A DNA stretch of 35,412 nucleotides. Origin: Sulfurovum sp. GTDB lineage: Bacteria > Campylobacterota > Campylobacteria > Campylobacterales > Sulfurovaceae. Position 1 is the stretch's first letter. Every line of letters starts with the position of its first letter. Of this stretch, positions 16,746 to 24,283 are shown piece by piece. The stretch covers positions 1 through 35,412 of the forward strand of contig JAQVHV010000009.1 in NCBI GenBank assembly GCA_028696055.1. Reading direction: 5' to 3'. The translations under genes were made by a program, and so were the position numbers. The notes below the pieces were generated by a model that searched no databases, had not been told where the DNA came from, and was given only the letters and a program-made list of their open reading frames with translations.

Positions 16746-17927
16746 TCACATTCCAGGGAGTCTTGGGATTTTGCCTAGTTTGGACATTTTGCAGTACCAG
16801 CCCCATCCCTTTTTCATCCAGTGTCCCACAAACGGCATCGGAATGATCTTTCCGCCCTTATTATTTCTATAGACAAAGGCTGCACCGTTACCGGTATCCA
16901 TGACACACAGGATATTAAGGTGCTCGATATAGCTCTCTTTGGAGTCGATATTCTGAGAATCCTGGAAGATGTTATAGGCGGTATTTCTTGCCATTACCTC
17001 TGCCACATGCCCCTGTTTCGCTCTCCAGTCAGGCCCCATCAAGTTTGCAGAGTCTCCGATCGCATAGACGCCGTTAAACCCTTCCACTTCATTGTATTCA
17101 TTGGTCAAGACAAAACCTGCTTCGCTCAAAGGAAGGTCCGAAGCCTCCAGGATAGGGTGCCCCTTGCCCGCGGAGATAAACATCGTCAGATCAGACTCCA
17201 GTCTGCTCCCGTCTTCGAAGCTGATCCCGTCCGCTTCAAAAGCAACGATTTTGGTACCTATTTTCTTTTTAATATTGAACATATTGAACATCTTGTCCAT
17301 CATATCCAACGCTTTGTCCCCCATCTTCTGCCCCGGTTTCTCCATCGGTGCAAAGAAGGTGAGCTCGAAGTTGTCACGGATACCCTTACGTTTCAGGTAG
17401 GTATCTACGTTGAAGAGCACTTCAAACGCAGGACCGCCACGCACCGCAGAGCTGTCTTTCGGGTTTCCTCCGAAGCCCATAGCGATCTTTCCTTTTCCCT
17501 GGGCGACAAGCTTATCCAATTTTCCGTAGAGCGCAGTAGCCTCTTCGGGAGCGCCGCAGATAGAGAGTGAGTGCTCACCCATACCCGGCATCTGGATCTT
17601 GCCCTGGCCGATCGCAACCACAAGATAGTCATACCCCTCCATCACACGTCCGCTCTCCAGTGTGACTCTTTTTTCTGCTGCTTCGATTTTGCTTACGGGA
17701 TCAATGATCAGTTGAAACCCGTGCGCCACTGCCAGCTTGTCAAGGGGGACCGAAACATCCTCTCTCGTTGCCTCCCCGGTAGGGATCCAGATCGATGTCG
17801 GATAGATATAGAAGTAGTCCCTGTCGCTCACCAGGGTGACATCCATCTCGTTTTTTCTCAGGAAGATCGCCGCTTCTACACCGGCAAATCCCCCGCCCAA
17901 TACCAATACGCTTTTTTTGCTAGACAT
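16746..17927 (-). CDS. Sulfide:quinone oxidoreductase-like FAD protein
   Basis: A 393-aa pyridine-nucleotide-disulfide-type flavoprotein. N-terminal dinucleotide fold LVLGGGFAGVEAA (8-20), ATR/IG-type segment DYLVVAIGQG (100-109) and second FAD motif GVYAIGDSAN (286-295). Cys124 (SICGAPEEA) and Cys341 (ILCVMDTG) occupy places matching the two redox cysteines of SQR and FCSD flavoproteins; Cys379 is additional. The C-terminal PMPFVGHWMKKGWGWYCKMSKLGKIPRLPG is amphipathic and could sit on the membrane. It would pass sulfide electrons to menaquinone. The SQR subtype cannot be fixed by eye, and a related NADH dehydrogenase-like role is possible. Start ATG 17927 with an AAGGAA-type site. Confidence 0.8.
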   Translation of the reverse strand: MSSKKSVLVLGGGFAGVEAAIFLRKNEMDVTLVSDRDYFYIYPTSIWIPTGEATREDVSVPLDKLAVAHGFQLIIDPVSKIEAAEKRVTLESGRVMEGYDYLVVAIGQGKIQMPGMGEHSLSICGAPEEATALYGKLDKLVAQGKGKIAMGFGGNPKDSSAVRGGPAFEVLFNVDTYLKRKGIRDNFELTFFAPMEKPGQKMGDKALDMMDKMFNMFNIKKKIGTKIVAFEADGISFEDGSRLESDLTMFISAGKGHPILEASDLPLSEAGFVLTNEYNEVEGFNGVYAIGDSANLMGPDWRAKQGHVAEVMARNTAYNIFQDSQNIDSKESYIEHLNILCVMDTGNGAAFVYRNNKGGKIIPMPFVGHWMKKGWGWYCKMSKLGKIPRLPGM

Positions 17928-17948
17928 TTCCTTCTTTCCTTTTACTGT

Positions 17949-18137
17949 TTATTCTGGCTGATGCTTGAAGAGAACTGATACTTCCTGCTGATTGACAGCT
18001 TCGGAAGGAAGTGCAGTGTTACGTTTCACCTCTCTGCAGCCGGAGAGGATCACCACCCCCCGACTGTCAATTTTTTCGTTAAAGAGGCTCTGTCTCTCCT
18101 CTTCCAAACTCTCTGATGCGTGGTTTGACCCCCGCAC
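17949..18137 (-). CDS. Possible 62-aa small protein after ccoG
   Basis: A GTG at 18137 follows the ccoG stop by 8 bases with AAGG 6 bases upstream, opening a 62-codon frame (MRGSNHASESLEEERQ...SVLFKHQPE) that ends 21 bases before the SQR-like gene. It is soluble and charged, with no recognisable domain. It fills most of an otherwise empty 218-base interval. Coding status is uncertain because GTG start and weak site could be chance. Confidence 0.3.
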   Translation of the reverse strand: MRGSNHASESLEEERQSLFNEKIDSRGVVILSGCREVKRNTALPSEAVNQQEVSVLFKHQPE

Positions 18138-18145
18138 GAAACACC

Positions 18146-19582
18146 TTACTTTTGCAGTGCTCCGAGTCTGGGATAGGTAAAGATCAGGTCTCTCTCGATC
18201 ACGATTTTCTCTTTCTCATCGATCGCATAGGCTTTGATCTTCACAGGGATAGAGACATCCTTGTCTTGACTCTGCGCCAATGGTTCTTTTGCCTCAAGGA
18301 TAACAACCTCTTTCGCTTTAAATCCCGGTCCTATCTTGATAGGATTTTTCGGGCGTACGATTTCGATCTTGTCGTTATTAATGATCTCAAAAGTATAGGT
18401 GTGCGGTTTGCTATCTGTATTCTGGAACAGGAAAAGATAGTCATTTTGCACCACTCCGTTAGGCAGCGTTTTATAGAGTCTTGTACTTTTATTGATATTG
18501 AGAAGCATATGCTCTTTTGTACTCCCCATCATAAAGAGTGCCACAAGTACGATCGCCAGGACAACAAAGTAAGCGATCACCTTTCCTCTGAAGTAGTTGG
18601 TCTTGCCTTCATACTTCACAGCCTCTTTTTCACTGGACCAGCGCACAAGAGACGGCTTATTAAATGCAGCCATCACCTCAGTACACGCATCCACACACTC
18701 CAGACAGTTGATACACTCAAGCTGAAGCCCTTTACGGATATCGATGTGCGTAGGACATACCGTTACACAACTCTCACAGGTCGTACACTCTGCACCCGGC
18801 TCGACGGAAAGAAGGTCTTTTTGTTTTGTATACATCTTCTTTCTGTCATAACCGTGTCCCTGATAGATCTCGCCACCACGTTTCGGGTCATACACAGCCA
18901 TAATGGTATCGTCATCATAGAGTACCGACTGCACACGGCTGTAGGGACAGATATAGACACAGAAATCCTCTTTAAGGAAGACCACATCCACGATCAAAAA
19001 GGCTGCCAGGCCAAGCAAAAATCCAAGCAGTACCGTGTGTTCCATCGGATCTTTCAGGTATGCGAAGAACTCTTCAGGAGGGACAAAATACCACATGAAG
19101 TTCGCAGCCGCCACCAATGCAAGGAGTGACCACATGAGAATCGCCACCACTTTCTTCACTTTGTTCTCGGCTTTGCTCATATCGGGCTCTTTCTGCTTAT
19201 TGCTGATACGCTTGCGGAGTCCGAGGATCTTCGTCTCGATCAGGTCTCTGTAGATCACCCTGAAAATGGTCTGCGGACAGGCCCATCCACACCATGCTCT
19301 ACCGCCCACTACCGTCACGGCGAAAATACCGAGGAAGAGAAGCATCAACAGGAACGGCATCAAATATAGCTCCTGCATATCAAACACCACTCCCGCAAGG
19401 TGCAGTTTCTTATGATCGAAACTGAGCAGGAAAAGGTGGTTACCGTTGATGGTTATCCAGGGGATACTGATCCCTACGATCGTCGCGGCCAGATAAGCCC
19501 AATACCTCTTCACACTGTAAGGGATCCACCCCTTTAAGTACTCTTTTTTACTCACTTTCTTTTGTTGTGCTGTTGCTTCCAT
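18146..19582 (-). CDS. ccoG: Cytochrome c oxidase accessory protein CcoG
   Basis: Polytopic membrane ferredoxin-like protein (RdxA/FixG) that reduces Cu(II) for cbb3-type oxidase assembly. 478 aa. Helices near residues 28-47, 75-93, 145-163, 183-203 and 335-352; GRAWCGWACPQT (95-105, Cys98/102); CVYICPYS (Cys208/212); and two 4Fe-4S motifs, CTTCESCVTVCP (266-277) and CINCLECVDAC (290-300), then an Ig-like periplasmic tail. The start is ATG 19582, with GAGG 9 bases upstream; the ATG at 19597 lies inside the previous gene. It begins one base after the stop of the recombinase-like gene, so the two are translationally coupled. No ccoNOP genes are in view. Confidence 0.93.
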   Translation of the reverse strand: MEATAQQKKVSKKEYLKGWIPYSVKRYWAYLAATIVGISIPWITINGNHLFLLSFDHKKLHLAGVVFDMQELYLMPFLLMLLFLGIFAVTVVGGRAWCGWACPQTIFRVIYRDLIETKILGLRKRISNKQKEPDMSKAENKVKKVVAILMWSLLALVAAANFMWYFVPPEEFFAYLKDPMEHTVLLGFLLGLAAFLIVDVVFLKEDFCVYICPYSRVQSVLYDDDTIMAVYDPKRGGEIYQGHGYDRKKMYTKQKDLLSVEPGAECTTCESCVTVCPTHIDIRKGLQLECINCLECVDACTEVMAAFNKPSLVRWSSEKEAVKYEGKTNYFRGKVIAYFVVLAIVLVALFMMGSTKEHMLLNINKSTRLYKTLPNGVVQNDYLFLFQNTDSKPHTYTFEIINNDKIEIVRPKNPIKIGPGFKAKEVVILEAKEPLAQSQDKDVSIPVKIKAYAIDEKEKIVIERDLIFTYPRLGALQK

Positions 19583-19583
19583 G

Positions 19584-20252
19584 TTACAGTACCTCATCTT
19601 TTAGTTTATTTTTTTCGAAAGGACAGATCAGTACCCTGTCCTCGCTCTCTTTTTGCTTGTCTGAAAAATCTGTCTCCAGCCAAGCCCCGGCGATCAACTC
19701 TCTAAGCTTTCTTGACTCGATATAATCTTTAAGAGAACTACGACTCACCTCAAGCTCCCGTGCAATAGCACTGACACTCATGCCCTCTTTCAGGCCTTCC
19801 ATGATCCGAGCTTTAAATTTATCGAACTTTGAAGAGGATCTGCTTCCTTTGGGACGCCCGATCTGGGTGTTTTTGGATGCTTCTGCCTCCCTCAAGTCAT
19901 TGATCAGAGGAAAGAGATCGATGATTTTAGTGTTTTTGTTGATGACCCTCTTGGGAGACACAACATAAAGCGTCGCCTCCTTGCTAAGCGAACAGTTGAT
20001 CAGTTTGATCAACTCCTCGGCACGCTGACTGAGCACAGAAAGCGTCGAAACAACGATGCTGTCCCCTTCGCGTAGAAAGCGCAAAAACTCCTCAAACTCT
20101 TTTCTCTCCTCTATTTTAAGCGGTCTGTTTGAATACTCCACTACCTCTTTGTCGATTTGAATATCATTCGCCAATGAAAAAGAGAGGATATCACGCTGCT
20201 GTTCAGCAAGGCTGCTTAAGCCATGAAGCTGTCTGATGTAGCCATATACCAT
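19584..20252 (-). CDS. Catalytically degenerate serine-recombinase homologue, likely regulator
   Basis: A 222-aa protein with resolvase/invertase layout: N-terminal resolvase fold (about 1-105), a GRPKGS linker (138-143 region) and a Hin-type helix-turn-helix (about 155-182, [26 protein letters not shown]). The active site is gone: the YxRVST serine motif is YGYIRQLHG, and the LDRLGRD motif is LSVLSQR, removing the catalytic Ser, the Asp-Arg pair and the second Arg. It should bind DNA but not recombine it. AAAGGA 6 bases upstream supports ATG 20252. It is fused into one transcription unit with ccoG (1-base gap), suggesting control of respiratory genes or itself. Function is inferred. Confidence 0.82.
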   Translation of the reverse strand: MVYGYIRQLHGLSSLAEQQRDILSFSLANDIQIDKEVVEYSNRPLKIEERKEFEEFLRFLREGDSIVVSTLSVLSQRAEELIKLINCSLSKEATLYVVSPKRVINKNTKIIDLFPLINDLREAEASKNTQIGRPKGSRSSSKFDKFKARIMEGLKEGMSVSAIARELEVSRSSLKDYIESRKLRELIAGAWLETDFSDKQKESEDRVLICPFEKNKLKDEVL

Positions 20253-20423
20253 TCTATTTCCTTTCTCATTTTTATTATCTTACTCTATTTGATGAAGAAA
20301 GTCAATAGTTTTAAAACAAAAATCGTCAATGAAATCTTTTTTACGTCAAGCAAGTCTTTTGTTGACTGTAATATTATGTTAAAATATCTCGATAATCATT
20401 TGGAAACATTTCAAAGGAACAGC
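20253..20423. promoter_or_regulatory. Divergent promoter region with GTCAA motif cluster
   Basis: An AT-rich interval separating the recombinase-like/ccoG unit (-) from moaC (+). GTCAA occurs at 20301-20305, 20325-20329 and 20345-20349 and its inverse TTGAC at 20362-20366, spaced about two helical turns apart. The last also reads TTGACT, a possible -35 for moaC. These repeated half-sites are candidate binding sites for the recombinase-like protein. Confidence 0.45.
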
Positions 20424-20894
20424 GTGAACCTTACACATTTAGATGAAGAAAACAAGCCCAAAATGGTGGATGTCTCGGACAAAGAGGACACCACACGTAT
20501 CGCCGTGGCCTCAGGCATGATCGAAGTCACACCCGAAGCGTATGATGCCGTCATTGCCAATACGGCCAAAAAAGGACCGGTCCTGCAGACTGCGGTCATC
20601 GCTGCAATACAGGGGGCCAAACAGACCAGCACCCTGATCCCTATGTGTCATCCTCTGATGCTGACGTCGGTGAAAACGGATATCGAAGAGCTCCCCGAAC
20701 TTCCGGGGTTCAAACTGACAGTAACAGCAAAGCTCAAAGGGCAGACCGGGGTAGAGATGGAAGCCCTTACGGGTGTCAGCATCGGTCTGCTGACGATCTA
20801 TGATATGCTCAAAGCGATCGACAAGGGCATGGTGATCAGAAATATACAACTTGAAGAAAAATCAGGAGGGAAAAGCGGTGATTTTAGACGGTAA
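20424..20894 (+). CDS. moaC: Cyclic pyranopterin monophosphate synthase MoaC
   Basis: Second part of step one in molybdenum-cofactor synthesis, making cPMP from the MoaA product. 156 aa. Signatures are [13 protein letters not shown] (15-27), the LIPMCHPL block (71-78), [22 protein letters not shown] (109-130, with the catalytic Lys region) and the KSGGKSGDF tail. The start is GTG 20424 with AAAGGA 5 bases upstream; the ATG-led longer frame from 20223 encodes an unrelated hydrophobic extension across the promoter. Its end overlaps the DUF493 gene by 17 bases. It supplies cofactor to SoxC and other molybdoenzymes. No other moa/mog genes are in view. Confidence 0.95.
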   Translation: MNLTHLDEENKPKMVDVSDKEDTTRIAVASGMIEVTPEAYDAVIANTAKKGPVLQTAVIAAIQGAKQTSTLIPMCHPLMLTSVKTDIEELPELPGFKLTVTAKLKGQTGVEMEALTGVSIGLLTIYDMLKAIDKGMVIRNIQLEEKSGGKSGDFRR

Positions 20895-21147
20895 TACCCA
20901 GGAGAAACCACAGATCGAATACCCTACCCAGTGGGGTTTCAAGATCATCGGACGGGATAAAGATGCGTTGCTGGCGTGTATCAAAGAGATCATGGGAGAG
21001 AAGGAGCATCTCTGTTCTCTGGGCAATAGTTCCAGAACAGGCAAATTCACGACATACAATGCTTCATGTGTCGTTGAGAGCAAAGAGGAGCGTGACCGGA
21101 TCTTTAAGTATTTTCAGGAACATAAAGAGGTGCAGATGGTGATCTGA
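20878..21147 (+). CDS. DUF493 (YbeD-like) family protein
   Basis: An 89-aa protein with the small ACT-like alpha/beta fold of the DUF493 family: [20 protein letters not shown] (17 onward), [12 protein letters not shown] and a [12 protein letters not shown] ending. In gammaproteobacteria the relative YbeD sits between dacA and lipB, but its role is unsettled. The start is GTG 20878 with AGGAGG 8 bases upstream; an ATG at 20851 lies far inside moaC and lacks this. It overlaps moaC by 17 bases, so the pair is co-transcribed and coupled. Three cysteines are present but not arranged as a metal motif. Confidence 0.82.
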   Translation: MILDGNTQEKPQIEYPTQWGFKIIGRDKDALLACIKEIMGEKEHLCSLGNSSRTGKFTTYNASCVVESKEERDRIFKYFQEHKEVQMVI

Positions 21148-21152
21148 TATTA

Positions 21153-21986
21153 TCATCTCTCTTCTTCACCTTCCCTTACACTTTCCAGCATCTTATCCGC
21201 ACTCAAACTCACCAGCATAGAGACAAACACATAGGCCAAAAAGAAGTAGAGCCCTATCTGTACCTCAGCATGGCTGACATCCGATCCATCACCGGTCAGG
21301 TAGACCAGCAAGACAGCCACGACAAAGACATCCAGCATCGACCACTTTCCGATCACTTTGAAAAACTTCACAATACCGTGAGCAAACCTACTCTCCATCA
21401 CCACCGCAACAAACATCAAAGAAAGGGTTTTGATCAGCGGTACAAGCACCGAAAAGAGCAGGATCACCAGTGCTACGACGATATCACCATTCCCCCAAAG
21501 CTTTACAACAGAGCCCAGGAGGCTTTTGGACTCAAAAGAGAGCACCACATCACCGATATACTCAAGCTCTTTATGGATCGTCACGGTCAAAAGAGGGGTA
21601 AAAAGACCGAAGTAGAGTACGACCAGTGCCGCCAAACCTCCAAAAAAAGTGAACAGTCTCAATCCTGCCAGAAAAGCAGCGATCAAGATCACAACCAATA
21701 TACCCATGACATAAAGCGTATAGCGCTTTGCCTCCGAGCGATGCATCTCTTGCGCTTTGATGATCGCTTCGCGTAAAAGACGTTTCTCGTTGGCATAATG
21801 TCCAAGGCTTAGCTTCTCCAGCCACGCTTTTGCCTGGTATTCACTCTGTTTTGAAACATCCTTCTCCATGACTAACTTTTGGGTACTCTGCTCATACTTC
21901 TTCGCCTGTGCGTAAGCCTGCAGCCCAAAATATCCCATCATGATCACCATCAGAAGCAATAAGGGCGTCATTATCTTTTTCTTCAT
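21153..21986 (-). CDS. PqiA-like membrane protein
   Basis: A 277-aa protein with one N-terminal helix (about 6-26), a charged helical segment (27-85), then four membrane helices (about 89-110, 113-135, 166-190, 213-235 and a last near 245-265). The segment GKWSMLDVFVVAVLLVYLTGDG is the hallmark of the paraquat-inducible protein A family, which works with MCE-domain proteins in lipid movement between membranes. Only one PqiA domain is present and the usual zinc-ribbon cysteines are missing, as is an adjacent pqiB. No ribosome-binding site precedes ATG 21986; a TATAAT box ends 6 bases upstream. It is convergent with the DUF493 gene. Confidence 0.78.
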   Translation of the reverse strand: MKKKIMTPLLLLMVIMMGYFGLQAYAQAKKYEQSTQKLVMEKDVSKQSEYQAKAWLEKLSLGHYANEKRLLREAIIKAQEMHRSEAKRYTLYVMGILVVILIAAFLAGLRLFTFFGGLAALVVLYFGLFTPLLTVTIHKELEYIGDVVLSFESKSLLGSVVKLWGNGDIVVALVILLFSVLVPLIKTLSLMFVAVVMESRFAHGIVKFFKVIGKWSMLDVFVVAVLLVYLTGDGSDVSHAEVQIGLYFFLAYVFVSMLVSLSADKMLESVREGEEER

Positions 21987-21992
21987 AGAGAG

Positions 21993-22005
21993 ATTATACT
22001 ATAAT
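21993..22005. promoter_or_regulatory. Divergent -10 boxes for leaderless pqiA-like and suhB transcripts
   Basis: TATAAT on the minus strand (21998-21993) ends 6 bases before the pqiA-like ATG, and TATAAT on the plus strand (22000-22005) ends 7 bases before the suhB ATG. The two boxes lie back to back in a 26-base intergenic gap that has no ribosome-binding site for either gene. Confidence 0.55.
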
Positions 22006-22012
22006 CACTGCT

Positions 22013-22789
22013 ATGAATATAGATACACTGAAACAGATAGCACTGGATGCAGGAGAGATCGTCAGAGAGGGATACCGTTCCCATAAAGAGGTTTCACACA
22101 AAGGGGTGGTCGATCTGGTCACCGAGTTTGATGTCAAAACCGAAAATTTCCTTATCGGCCAGCTCACGGAGGCATTCCCCGGGTATACGCTCGTAGGCGA
22201 AGAGAGCCACCGGGGGACATACCACTACGACAAGGCGATCTATATTGACCCTATAGACGGCACGACCAACTTCGTCCACGGTATCCCGCACCTTGCGATC
22301 TCACTTGGCGTCTGGGAAAATGGAGAGCCGGTACTGGCCGTGGTCTACAACCCCATACTGGAAGAGCTTTTCTGGGCAGAGAAGGGAAAAGGCGCCTACT
22401 GTAATGGGAAACAGCTTGCAGTCAGCACACAGGATAAACTGCAGAACGCCCTGATCGCGACAGGGTTCCCCTACGCCAAGGTCAATGCCGGCATCGAGTA
22501 CCGCTGGGTCATCGACTGCATGACCAACCTGCTGCCCCATATCCAGGATATCCGCAGGCTAGGTGCTGCCGCGGTCGACCTCTGCTATCTTGCACAGGGG
22601 AAAGTAGAGGCCTTCTATGAGATCGATCTCAAACCCTGGGATGTGGCTGCAGGTATCCTGATCGTTCAGGAGGCAGGCGGACAGGTGAGCAATGTAGACG
22701 GCGAGAGATATAACTTTGATAACAAGAGCATCATAGCCAGCAACGGAAAAGTACACAGGCAGCTTCTGGAAAAGCTGGAAAAGATATAA
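22013..22789 (+). CDS. suhB: Inositol-1-monophosphatase family protein (SuhB-like)
   Basis: Mg2+-dependent sugar-phosphate phosphatase of the inositol monophosphatase fold; bacterial SuhB also binds RNA polymerase during rRNA transcription. 258 aa. Metal and catalytic motifs are VGEES (61-65), YIDPIDGTTNFVHG (77-90) and KPWDVAAG (207-214, Asp210). Length and motifs are complete. The start codon has no ribosome-binding site; a -10 box lies 7 bases upstream, implying leaderless translation. It is divergent from the pqiA-like gene. The symbol follows common annotation; the physiological substrate is not known. Confidence 0.9.
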   Translation: MNIDTLKQIALDAGEIVREGYRSHKEVSHKGVVDLVTEFDVKTENFLIGQLTEAFPGYTLVGEESHRGTYHYDKAIYIDPIDGTTNFVHGIPHLAISLGVWENGEPVLAVVYNPILEELFWAEKGKGAYCNGKQLAVSTQDKLQNALIATGFPYAKVNAGIEYRWVIDCMTNLLPHIQDIRRLGAAAVDLCYLAQGKVEAFYEIDLKPWDVAAGILIVQEAGGQVSNVDGERYNFDNKSIIASNGKVHRQLLEKLEKI

Positions 22790-22815
22790 CCACCCGATCC
22801 GCCATCGTGATCAAG

Positions 22816-22861
22816 ATTGCGGATGCCCGCAGGAAATGCCCTTGGGGTGCGAGCCCGCAAT
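22816..22861. repeat. REP-like palindrome between convergent genes
   Basis: ATTGCGG (22816-22822) and CCGCAAT (22855-22861) enclose GC-rich sequence that itself has pairing potential; a short T-rich stretch follows on the plus strand. The wording resembles the widespread intergenic palindromes built on CCCGCAAT. It sits between the convergent ends of suhB and the phytase-like gene and could also terminate both. Confidence 0.45.
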
Positions 22862-22898
22862 GACGGGTTTATTTTATCCTCAACCTCTTCATCTTCGC

Positions 22899-23837
22899 TT
22901 ACTCTATCACCTCAAAGTAGATCAGCAGCGTCCGCTGAAAGAAGTTATCATTGTCATCACTTATCATCAGATAACGGTTCTTCCCCACACGGGCAAGCCC
23001 CTCGAAGTTGTCGACATCCCATCCTTTATAGGAGTCCATCTTGATGAGTACTTTGCTTTTGCACAGCGTGTTTTGCCTGCACCCTTCCAGATAGACCTTT
23101 TTCAGTGTGACCACAAAGGGATCGAGAAAGGCCGTAAAGGAGCGCTCCAGCACCAGAAGGTTGCCATCATCCATCACCTCTATCGCTGTGGTTGCGCTTC
23201 GCGCCTCAGGTTCTACCCTGAAGTGCCATTGCTTCCCGCTGAGCGCATAGATCGTCTGGTGTTTTTTGGGATCTTTTTTGAGCGGCCACTCTGCTACCAT
23301 CAATGCGCCGTAACGGAGATGAAGCGCAAGCGCCTCAAGTGACTTGTTTCTGCTGCGGTAGTTCTCCGCATCCTTCAGCGGTTTGGGCAGTTTGTATGCT
23401 CTGATACGCCGGCCGTCTGTATCAAAAAGCCCAAGTCTTGGCTCCCCTTCAAAAGAGATAAGCAATCCTCCCTTTGAGCCCACACAAAGCCCCTCGCTGT
23501 CCCTTTTCCATTTTTTGAACTTCTTTCCGTTCTCCCTTGTGACAGGAGTTGCACTCACAGCTTTTAAAATATCGATCCTGTCAGAAAATAGGGCATGAAA
23601 AGTAAAAAGTTTTCCCTCATCACTGATCATATAAAGTTTTTTTTCTTTCGGATCATAGGTCAGATCCGACAGCTCCGAAAATCCAAGCCCGCCGATCTGC
23701 TTATAGGAGAGATACTTTTGGTCAAGTATCTTGATCCCCCATTTTTGATCACTTTTGCCAGAAGGCGTAATATCTACAGGAAGCACCTCTCCATAAAGCG
23801 AGGTGAAAAAGATCAAAAAGAGGGGGATCAGTCTCAT
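22899..23837 (-). CDS. Exported phytase-like esterase-domain protein
   Basis: A 312-aa protein with a signal peptide (about 1-16, ending SLYG) and a beta-propeller-like domain of the family annotated as esterase-like activity of phytase. Supporting segments are GGLGFSELSDLTYDP, the repeated LYMISDEGKLF and YLMISDDNDNFF motifs, RDSEGLCVG and NFEGLARVGKNRY. Probably periplasmic. Its ATG overlaps the lspA stop by 4 bases, so it is the last gene of glmM-lspA-phytase-like. Two cysteines flank a short loop (EGCRQNTLC) and could form a disulfide. Enzymatic activity is unproven for this family. Confidence 0.78.
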   Translation of the reverse strand: MRLIPLFLIFFTSLYGEVLPVDITPSGKSDQKWGIKILDQKYLSYKQIGGLGFSELSDLTYDPKEKKLYMISDEGKLFTFHALFSDRIDILKAVSATPVTRENGKKFKKWKRDSEGLCVGSKGGLLISFEGEPRLGLFDTDGRRIRAYKLPKPLKDAENYRSRNKSLEALALHLRYGALMVAEWPLKKDPKKHQTIYALSGKQWHFRVEPEARSATTAIEVMDDGNLLVLERSFTAFLDPFVVTLKKVYLEGCRQNTLCKSKVLIKMDSYKGWDVDNFEGLARVGKNRYLMISDDNDNFFQRTLLIYFEVIE

Positions 23838-24283
23838 TTTATTTCTGATTTATCAGGGAAAAAGTAGATCACCACCAGCAGCCAGACAATACCGATATCG
23901 ATGGCCACATCCGCATAGTTGAATACCGCGAATTCAAACCCGCAGTGCCATGCAACATAATCGACCACTCCCCCGTGTACAAAACGGTCATAGAGATTCC
24001 CGATTGCACCGCCGATGATCAGACCGACAGGAAACGCATAGCGCTTGATATACCCCTCCTTGATCACATAAGCGAATATCCCCGCGACCAATACAGCCTG
24101 CAGCCACTTCAGATAGGGTCCAAGGAAAGCAAAAAGAGAAAATGCCACACCCTTGTTATAGTGCAGCTCCAGATCGATGCACTCTCCTGCACGGTAATAT
24201 CCTTCGATAAAAATCGACTTTATCCCCTGATCGATGATAAAGGTACCGACAGCCACCAGCAGAAATATAAAAATACTACGCAT
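23834..24283 (-). CDS. lspA: Lipoprotein signal peptidase LspA
   Basis: Membrane aspartyl protease that cleaves lipoprotein signal peptides ahead of the lipidated Cys; the two transpeptidase lipoproteins in this window are natural clients. 149 aa with four helices. Catalytic aspartates are Asp108 in GNLYDRFVHGGVVDYV and Asp125 in FAVFNYADVAID; the ELHYNKGVAFSLF segment is also diagnostic. The ATG at 24283 shares its A with the glmM stop (TGATG), giving tight coupling; the longer frame from 24316 only reads back into glmM. It overlaps the following gene by 4 bases. Confidence 0.96.
   Translation of the reverse strand: MRSIFIFLLVAVGTFIIDQGIKSIFIEGYYRAGECIDLELHYNKGVAFSLFAFLGPYLKWLQAVLVAGIFAYVIKEGYIKRYAFPVGLIIGGAIGNLYDRFVHGGVVDYVAWHCGFEFAVFNYADVAIDIGIVWLLVVIYFFPDKSEIK

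Noticed and set aside
16612-16872. 86-aa plus-strand frame with an AGGAAAAAG site
   Set aside because: Runs through a hairpin and into the 3' end of the SQR-like gene; its Arg/Trp/Ser-rich product looks repeat-coded.
18116-19129. 337-aa plus-strand frame
   Set aside because: Antisense to ccoG, whose motifs are unambiguous; the frame has no start signal or family resemblance.
20223-20423. N-terminal hydrophobic extension of MoaC
   Set aside because: It crosses the divergent promoter and makes MoaC 67 residues too long; the GTG at 20424 has a good ribosome-binding site and gives normal length.
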